A DNA stretch of 64,000 nt, from positions 56,936-120,935 of the forward strand of contig NZ_RFFG01000017.1 of NCBI RefSeq assembly GCF_003696215.1, read 5' to 3'. The DNA is from Actinomadura harenae. Lineage in GTDB: Bacteria; Actinomycetota; Actinomycetes; Streptosporangiales; Streptosporangiaceae. Each line of letters begins with the position of its first letter. Positions within the stretch are counted from its first letter, which is position 1. The position numbers and the translations under genes are program-made. The notes below the pieces were generated by a model. That model was given only the letters and a program-made list of their open reading frames with translations, had not been told where the DNA came from and did not search any database. Below are positions 58,335 through 64,000 of this stretch, one piece after another.

Positions 58335-59975
58335 TCAGGGGAGACCCAGGATGTCCACCGCTTCGGCTCGCATCTGGACCTTCCGGACCTTGCCCGTCAC
58401 CGTCATCGGGAAGTCGTCCACGACGTGGACGTACCGGGGGATCTTGTAGTGGGCGAGGCGGCCCGTGCAGTACGCGCGCAGGGTCTCGGGGGTGAGGGCG
58501 GGCGCGCCGGGGCGCAGCCGGACCCAGGCCATCAGCTCCTCGCCGTACTTCTCGTCCGGGACGCCGATGACCTGCGCCTCGACGATGTCCGGGTGGGTGA
58601 AGAGGAACTCCTCGACCTCGCGCGGGTAGATGTTCTCGCCGCCCCGGATGACCATGTCCTTGATCCGGCCGGTGATGGTGACGTAGCCGTCGTCGTCCAT
58701 CGCGGCGAGGTCGCCGGTGTGCATCCAGCGGGCCGCGTCGATCGCCTGGGCGGTCTGGTCGGGCTGGTCCCAGTAGCCGAGCATGACCGAGTAGCCGCGG
58801 GTGCACAGCTCGCCGTGGACGCCGCGCGGGACCGGCGCGCCGGTCTCCGGGTCGACGACCTTGACCTCCAGGTGCGGGTGGACGGTCCCGACCGTCCCGA
58901 CGCGGCGTTCGAGGGAGTCGCTCACGCGGGTCTGCGTGGACACCGGGGAGGTCTCGGTCATGCCGTAGCAGATCGTCACCTCGGCCATGCCCATCCGCTC
59001 GATGACCTGCTTCATCACCTCGACCGGGCAGGGCGAGCCCGCCATGATCCCGGTGCGCAGCGACGACAGGTCGTGGGAGGCGAACGACGGGTCGTTCAGT
59101 TCGGCGATGAACATCGTCGGCACGCCGTACAGGGACGTGCAGCGCTCGGCGGAGACGGCCGTGAGGGTCTTCGCGGGGTCGAAACCGGGCGCCGGGATGA
59201 CGATGCACGCGCCGTGCGAGGTCGCCGCGAGGTTGCACATCACCATGCCGAAGCAGTGGTAGAAGGGCACCGGGACGCAGATCCGGTCCTCCTCGTCGTA
59301 GCCGCAGATCTCGCCGACGAAGAAGCCGTTGTTGAGGATGTTGTGGTGGGAGAGCGTCGCGCCCTTGGGGAAGCCGGTCGTCCCGCTCGTGTACTGGATG
59401 TTGATCGGGTCGTCGGCGGACAGGGCGACCTCGGGGAGCTCGCCGTCCTGGCCGGACTCGAGGAGGGCGGTCCAGGAGTCGTGGCCGAGGAGCAGGACGT
59501 CCTGGAGGTCCGGGCAGTTCGGGCGGGCATGCTCGATCATCGCCGCGTAGTCGGACGTCTTGAACGACGGCGCCGCGACCAGCGTGCGGATCCCGGCCTG
59601 CTTGAGGACGAACTCCAGCTCGTGCGTCCGGTAGGCGGGGTTGATGTTCACCAGGATCGCGCCGAGCTTCGCCGTCGCGTACTGGACGAGCACCCACTCG
59701 GCGACGTTCGGCGCCCAGATCCCGACCCGGTCGCCCGTCCGGACGCCGAGGGCGGCCAGGCCGCGCGCGACGACGTCGACGTCGTCGTTGAGCTGCGCGT
59801 ACGTCCAGCGGCGGCCGGTCTCGCACTCGACGAGCGCCTCCCGGTCGGGGAACGACGCGACGGTCCGCCCGAGGTTCGCGCCGATCGTGTCGCCGAGCAG
59901 CGGCAGCGCGGACGTCCCGGACGCGTACGACAGGGACGCGCCGGACGCGTGCGAGGCGTAGGAGAGGGCCTTCAT
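58335..59975 (-). CDS. Long-chain acyl-CoA synthetase (AMP-binding)
   Basis: A 546-residue ANL enzyme, [21 protein letters not shown]-loop [29 protein letters not shown], the hinge [20 protein letters not shown] and the catalytic Lys in [11 protein letters not shown]. It is the FadD-like type that activates fatty acids for degradation. Its ATG shares one base with the stop of the upstream synthetase (TGATG), so the two are coupled. Confidence 0.94.
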   Translation of the reverse strand: MKALSYASHASGASLSYASGTSALPLLGDTIGANLGRTVASFPDREALVECETGRRWTYAQLNDDVDVVARGLAALGVRTGDRVGIWAPNVAEWVLVQYATAKLGAILVNINPAYRTHELEFVLKQAGIRTLVAAPSFKTSDYAAMIEHARPNCPDLQDVLLLGHDSWTALLESGQDGELPEVALSADDPINIQYTSGTTGFPKGATLSHHNILNNGFFVGEICGYDEEDRICVPVPFYHCFGMVMCNLAATSHGACIVIPAPGFDPAKTLTAVSAERCTSLYGVPTMFIAELNDPSFASHDLSSLRTGIMAGSPCPVEVMKQVIERMGMAEVTICYGMTETSPVSTQTRVSDSLERRVGTVGTVHPHLEVKVVDPETGAPVPRGVHGELCTRGYSVMLGYWDQPDQTAQAIDAARWMHTGDLAAMDDDGYVTITGRIKDMVIRGGENIYPREVEEFLFTHPDIVEAQVIGVPDEKYGEELMAWVRLRPGAPALTPETLRAYCTGRLAHYKIPRYVHVVDDFPMTVTGKVRKVQMRAEAVDILGLP

Positions 59976-61657
59976 CACTTGCCGTCCTCGCGGTACTCGC
60001 CCGCCGGGCGGGCCTCGGGGCCGGGATGCTTGCCGGCCTCGGCCGTCCGCAGCTCGACCCGGCGGATCTTGCCGGAGATCGTCTTCGGCAGGTCGCCGGT
60101 GAACTCCAGCAGCCGCACCCGCTTGTACGGGGACAGCCGCGCCGAGCAGTGCTCGAAGATCGCCTTCGCGGTCTCCGCGGACGGCTCCCATCCGGCGGCG
60201 AGCGTCACGTACGCCTTCGGGACGGCGAGCCGCACCGGGTCCGGGGACGGCACGACCGCCGCCTCCGCGACCGCGTCGTGCTCGATCAGCACGCTCTCCA
60301 GCTCGAACGGGGAGATCTTGTAGTCGGACGCCTTGAACACGTCGTCGGCGCGTCCGACGTAGGTGATGTAGCCGTCCTCGTCGCGGGCGCCGATGTCGCC
60401 CGTGTGGTAGACGCCGTCGCGCATCGCCTCGGCGGTGCGCTCCTCGTCGCCGTGGTACCCGGTGGTCAGGCCGAGGGGGCGGTCGGCGAGGTCGAGGCAG
60501 ATCTCGCCCTCCTCGCCGCGCTCGCCGGTGAGCGGGTCGACCAGCACGACCTCGTAGCCGGGCACCGGACGGCCCATCGAGCCGGGCTTCACCGGCTGGC
60601 CGGGCGTGTTCGCGATCTGCACGGTCGTCTCGGTCTGCCCGAAGCCGTCCCGGATCGTGATGCCCCAGGCGTCCCGGACCCGCTCGATGACCTCGGGGTT
60701 CAGCGGCTCGCCCGCGGCGACGACCTCGCGCGGCGGGTTCCGCAGCCCGTCGAGGTCGGCCTGGATCAGCATCCGCCACACGGTCGGCGGGGCGCAGAAG
60801 GACGTGACGCCGCAGCGGTCGATCGTGTCGAGGAGCCGCGCGGCGTCGAAGCGCGTGTAGTTGAAGATGAAGACGGTCGCCTCGGCGTTCCACGGCGCGA
60901 AGATGTTGCTCCACGCGTGCTTGGCCCATCCGGGCGAGGAGATGTTGAGGTGGACGTCGCCGGGCTGGAGCCCGATCCAGTACATGGTCGACAGGTGCCC
61001 GACCGGGTAGGACGCGTGCGTGTGCTCGACGAGCTTCGGCTTCGCGGTCGTCCCGGACGTGAAGTACAGCAGCAGCGTGTCGTCCGCGCAGGTCGCGCCA
61101 TACGGGGTGAAGTGCGGGTCGGCCTCGTAGGCGTCGGCGTAGCGCAGCCAGCCGTCGACGGGCTCGCCGACGGCGATCCGCGTGTACGTCCCGGGCACGT
61201 CCTCGAACTTGGCCGCGCTCGCGGACGAGGCGACCACGTGCTTGGCCTGCCCGCGCGCGATGCGGTCGTGCAGGTCGTCGGAGCCGAGGAGCGGGGTGCA
61301 GGGGATCATGATCGCGCCGAGCTTCATCGTCGCGAGGACGGTCTCCCACAGCTCGACCTGGTTGCCGAGCATGACGACGACGCGGTCGCCGCGCCGGACG
61401 CCCGAGGCGCGCAGCCAGTTCGCGACGCGCGCGGACCGCTCGGCCATCTCCGCGAAGGAGAACTTGGCCTCCGAGCCGTCCTCCTCGACGATCCACAGCG
61501 CGGTGCGGTCGTTCTCGTCGGCGATGCGGTCGAACCAGTCCAGCGCCCAGTTGAACCCGGTCAGCACCGGCCAGCGGAACTTCTCCCGCGCCGCCTGGTA
61601 GTCCTCGCGATGGGCCAGCAAGAAATCACGCGCCGCCCGGAACTCGACCGCCTGCAT
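59975..61657 (-). CDS. Acyl-CoA synthetase (medium-chain / acetyl-CoA-synthetase-like)
   Basis: A 560-residue ANL enzyme from ATG 61657 with GAGGGAGGGG upstream. It has [54 protein letters not shown] and [12 protein letters not shown] with the final Lys. It resembles mammalian ACSM and bacterial medium-chain or aryl-acid CoA ligases, a different branch from the gene behind it. The pair may cover different chain lengths. Confidence 0.93.
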   Translation of the reverse strand: MQAVEFRAARDFLLAHREDYQAAREKFRWPVLTGFNWALDWFDRIADENDRTALWIVEEDGSEAKFSFAEMAERSARVANWLRASGVRRGDRVVVMLGNQVELWETVLATMKLGAIMIPCTPLLGSDDLHDRIARGQAKHVVASSASAAKFEDVPGTYTRIAVGEPVDGWLRYADAYEADPHFTPYGATCADDTLLLYFTSGTTAKPKLVEHTHASYPVGHLSTMYWIGLQPGDVHLNISSPGWAKHAWSNIFAPWNAEATVFIFNYTRFDAARLLDTIDRCGVTSFCAPPTVWRMLIQADLDGLRNPPREVVAAGEPLNPEVIERVRDAWGITIRDGFGQTETTVQIANTPGQPVKPGSMGRPVPGYEVVLVDPLTGERGEEGEICLDLADRPLGLTTGYHGDEERTAEAMRDGVYHTGDIGARDEDGYITYVGRADDVFKASDYKISPFELESVLIEHDAVAEAAVVPSPDPVRLAVPKAYVTLAAGWEPSAETAKAIFEHCSARLSPYKRVRLLEFTGDLPKTISGKIRRVELRTAEAGKHPGPEARPAGEYREDGK

Positions 61658-61764
61658 CGAAGATCCCCTCCCTCGTCTCACCAGGATCGTTTCCAGTCTG
61701 TGTGACGCGCGCCACCCCCGAACGGGGGTAGTCGCATCCAGGGGCCGAATACCGGGGGCAGAGG

Positions 61765-61827
61765 CGTGCTGGTTCAGGGGCGGTGCTGGTTCAGGGGCGG
61801 TGCTGGTTCAGGGGCGGTGCTGGTTCA
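61765..61827. repeat. 17-bp tandem repeat, four copies
   Basis: Unit GTGCTGGTTCAGGGGCG with starts 17 bp apart (TGCTGGTTCA at 61767, 61784, 61801 and 61818). The last copy provides the stop codon of the LysR gene; the others lie just downstream. Copies are near-identical, so the array is recent. Confidence 0.85.
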
Positions 61828-62721
61828 GAGGCGGGTGGTGATGAGGTCGGCGAAGGCCCGCAGAGCGGGAGTGGGGTCGCCGCGGCGCCAGACGAGGCCG
61901 AGGACGGAGTCGGGCAGGCCGTCGACCGGGACGTAGGTGATGTCGGACCGGGCGAACGAGCGGCCCGTCGGGACGCAGAACATCAGCCCGCCGCGTCCGG
62001 CCGCGATCGTGATCAGGGCCTCCTGGAAGCTCGACACGGACGGCCCGCGCGGGATCGGCCGGCCGTCCGGCGTGGACGTCGGGGACATCAGCTCGCGCCA
62101 GTAGGCGGGGGCGGGGCCGGTGACGTTCAGGAGGGGGAGGCTCGCGAGGTCCTCGGCGTGCAGGCGGCCCCGGCGGGCGGCCGGGTGGCGGGCGGAGAGC
62201 GCCACGGCCTGCTGCTCCTTGGCGAACGACGGGCCGACGACCAGGTCCGGCTCGGTCACCGGGAGCAGGGTGACGACCGCCTCGACCTCGCCCCGGCGGA
62301 GCGCGCCGAACGGGTCGGTCATGGGGACCTCGGCGAAGGTGACGGCGAGGTCGGGGTTGCGGGCCTCCAGGATCCCGGCGGCCTCGACGACGCCCTCGCG
62401 GGCCGTCCCGGTGAGGAAGCCGACGCGGAGTTCGCCGGTGATGCCGCGGGCGGCGGCGCGGGCGTTGTCCAGGGCGTCGTGCAGCGCCCGGTAGGCGGGA
62501 CGGACCTCGGCGAGGAGCCGTTCGCCGAGCGGCGTCGGGCGGACGCTGCGGCTCGTCCGGTCGAACAGGCGCCCGCCGACCTGCCGTTCCAGGGACCGGA
62601 CGAGCTGGCTGACCCGGCCCTGCGAGAGGCCGAGCCGGTCGCCGGTCCGGCCGAAGTGCAGCTCCTCGCCGAGCACGAGCAGGCACTCCAGTTCGCGAAG
62701 CTCCACCCCGACCCCCTCCAC
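61825..62721 (-). CDS. LysR-family regulator
   Basis: A 298-residue protein. The winged HTH is at about residues 6-65 (LRELECLLVLGEELHFGRTG, LSQGRVSQLVRSLERQVGGR); the co-inducer domain follows (LRVGFLTGTAREGVVEAAGI). It is divergent from an MFS gene 75 bp away and probably controls it. The GTG at residue 6 (VELRELECLL) is a possible start. Confidence 0.92.
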   Translation of the reverse strand: MEGVGVELRELECLLVLGEELHFGRTGDRLGLSQGRVSQLVRSLERQVGGRLFDRTSRSVRPTPLGERLLAEVRPAYRALHDALDNARAAARGITGELRVGFLTGTAREGVVEAAGILEARNPDLAVTFAEVPMTDPFGALRRGEVEAVVTLLPVTEPDLVVGPSFAKEQQAVALSARHPAARRGRLHAEDLASLPLLNVTGPAPAYWRELMSPTSTPDGRPIPRGPSVSSFQEALITIAAGRGGLMFCVPTGRSFARSDITYVPVDGLPDSVLGLVWRRGDPTPALRAFADLITTRL

Positions 62722-62796
62722 GATGATGAGCCGTGTTAATCCAAGGATGCCGAAGTCGTCGTTGTTCCGGGTCCGGACGGGCCGGAGCCTGGAGAC

Positions 62797-63945
62797 ATGA
62801 TCGCCAAGGCTCCGCTGGTGGTGGCGACGGGCACGTTCACGATCGTCACCACCGAGATGCTCCCCGTCGGCCTGCTCTCACCGATGGCGAAGGACCTGCA
62901 CGTCCCCGAGGGGACGGCCGGGCTCGCGGTGACGCTGCCCGGCCTGGTCGCCGTCGTCTCCTCCCTCGCCGTCGCCCTCGGCGGACGGCGGCTCGACCGG
63001 CGCGTCCTGCTGTGCTCGCTGGCCGGGCTGGTCGCGGCGGCGAACGCGGTGTCGGCCGTCGCGCCGTCGCTGGGCGTGCTGCTCGCCGCGCGCGTCCTGG
63101 TCGGCGTCGCGATCGGCGGGTTCTGGGCGATCGCGGCGGGGATCGCGCCCCGGCTCGTCCCGGAACGGCAGGTCGGGACGGCCACGGCGGTGATCTTCGG
63201 CGGGGTCGCGGTCGCGTCGGTCGCGGGCGTCCCGGCGGGCGCGTTCGTCGCGCAGGCGGCGGGGTGGCGGGCCTCGTTCGGCGTCATGGCGGTGCTGCCC
63301 GTCGTGATCCTGCTGCTGATGGCCGTGACGCTGCCGCCGCTGCCCCCGACGACGCCGTTCCGCATGGCGGACCTGCCCGGTGTGCTGCGGCTGCCCACGA
63401 TCCGGCTGGGGCTGACGCTGACGGTGCTGATCGTCGTCGGGCACTTCGTCGCCTACACCTACGTCCGGCCGGTGCTGGAGGAGCTGGGCGGGGTCCGGTC
63501 GGGGCTGATCGGGCCGATGCTGCTCGCCTACGGGCTGGCCGGGATCGCGGGGAACTTCCTCGCCGGGCGGACCGCCGCCCGGAACCCGCGCCGCACGCTC
63601 CTGGTGCAGGCGGCCGCGATCGCGCTGGTCACGGTCGTCCTCGCCGCGACGTCGGTTCCGCCGCTGCTGCCGCTGCTGGTCTGGGGCGTCGCGTACGGCG
63701 GGGTGTCGGTCTCGCTCCAGACGCTGCTCGTGTCCGACCGGAGCGCGCCGCCGGAGGCCGCGACGTCGCTGATGTCGTCCTTCTTCAACGGCTCGATCGC
63801 GCTCGGCGCGCTGGTCGGAGGACGGCTCACGGACGGCCCGGGCCTCACCCCGCTGCTCTACACGGCGGCCTCGCTCACCGCCGCCGCCACGCTCCTCGCC
63901 ACCGCCGCGTCCGGCGCGCGCGGGCGGGTCGCCGCCACCCGCTGA
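62797..63945 (+). CDS. MFS transporter (DHA1 / sugar-efflux and chloramphenicol-resistance-like)
   Basis: A 382-residue protein with twelve membrane segments: TEMLPVGLLSPMAKDLHVPE is typical of the AraJ/YdhP/Cml group, VGVAIGGFWAIAAGIAPRLV and FGGVAVASVAGVPAGAFVAQ mark segments 4-5. ATG 62797. It probably exports a drug or small metabolite under control of the divergent LysR protein. The gene is complete, ending 56 bp before the window edge. Confidence 0.92.
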   Translation: MIAKAPLVVATGTFTIVTTEMLPVGLLSPMAKDLHVPEGTAGLAVTLPGLVAVVSSLAVALGGRRLDRRVLLCSLAGLVAAANAVSAVAPSLGVLLAARVLVGVAIGGFWAIAAGIAPRLVPERQVGTATAVIFGGVAVASVAGVPAGAFVAQAAGWRASFGVMAVLPVVILLLMAVTLPPLPPTTPFRMADLPGVLRLPTIRLGLTLTVLIVVGHFVAYTYVRPVLEELGGVRSGLIGPMLLAYGLAGIAGNFLAGRTAARNPRRTLLVQAAAIALVTVVLAATSVPPLLPLLVWGVAYGGVSVSLQTLLVSDRSAPPEAATSLMSSFFNGSIALGALVGGRLTDGPGLTPLLYTAASLTAAATLLATAASGARGRVAATR

Positions 63946-64000
63946 ACCTGGGTCGCCGCCCGCTGAGCGTGGGGCGCCGCGACGCGGCGGGCGCGAGGCG

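Noticed and set aside
58335..61496. A 1,053-residue open frame that seems to fuse two acyl-CoA synthetases
   Set aside because: Only the 58,335-59,975 part is in the coding frame of a synthetase. The rest reads the next gene out of frame and is Arg/Pro-rich nonsense.
61765..61827. Tandem repeat considered as a CRISPR array
   Set aside because: Units abut without spacers and there are no cas genes.

Overview
The window is about 72% G+C. It carries families typical of filamentous actinobacteria: DUF5753 helix-turn-helix regulators paired with DUF397 proteins, Pkn2-type kinases, a SigE-type ECF sigma factor, MmpL transporters and many acyl-CoA synthetases. A chromosome of the Streptosporangiales/Thermomonosporaceae type (for example Actinomadura) fits best. 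This is an inference from gene content; no rRNA or tRNA gene was seen.

Layout. 1-5,200: the end of a sensor kinase, a YceI protein, a TetR regulator, a WD40-bearing Ser/Thr kinase and a leftward operon of three small unknown genes. 5,226-6,855: a WhiJ-like regulator, three DUF397 genes and two copies of the same terminator. 6,983-7,969: a membrane protein and a NUDIX hydrolase. 8,004-11,345 plus 18,081-18,533: a lipid-degradation block (thiolase-like protein, acyl-CoA synthetase, MaoC-type double-hotdog dehydratase). 11,303-18,097: a 6.8-kb integrated element that splits the dehydratase gene at an 18-bp direct repeat. It encodes a tyrosine integrase, an XRE regulator, an excisionase, a replication-like HTH protein with tiny coupled ORFs, a leftward three-gene cargo operon and an XRE-TPR regulator, and contains a 520-bp gene-free stretch full of long inverted repeats. 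18,584-21,324: three tandem SUKH (SMI1/KNR4-like) genes. 21,420-25,516: SDR-SDR-SnoaL-MFS operon with a divergent TetR. 25,718-33,220: SigE-like sigma factor, a second acyl-CoA synthetase, GT4 glycosyltransferase, PIG-L deacetylase, a flippase-like membrane protein and a second Ser/Thr kinase. 33,342-36,710: a short Rho factor, enoyl-CoA hydratase and a DUF4232 lipoprotein. 36,732-41,067: NarL-type two-component system divergent from an MMPL exporter. 41,135-42,843: polysaccharide deacetylase and FetB-like permease. 42,881-49,445: divergent D-amino-acid catabolic cluster. 49,500-54,066: a second and third WhiJ/DUF397 module. 54,087-63,945: a membrane protein, VOC and metallo-beta-lactamase-fold enzymes, TetR and LuxR regulators, two acyl-CoA synthetases, and a LysR/MFS pair.

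How the genes work together. The clearest story is the integrated element. The two dehydratase halves rejoin in frame across the 18-bp core to give a normal-length (279-residue) protein. In the inserted state the right end of the element supplies a Shine-Dalgarno sequence in front of an ATG that lies inside the core, so the catalytic half may still be made as a separate subunit. The element has no recognisable conjugation, primase or capsid genes. Its unexplained parts are the inverted-repeat array with a shared TCCCCA core, the same boxes ahead of the element's own regulator, and the cargo operon. Other points of interest are the repeated WhiJ/DUF397 modules with a shared promoter sequence and paralogous divergent partner genes, a SUKH array that carries a fossil of its duplication, and a second, shortened Rho.
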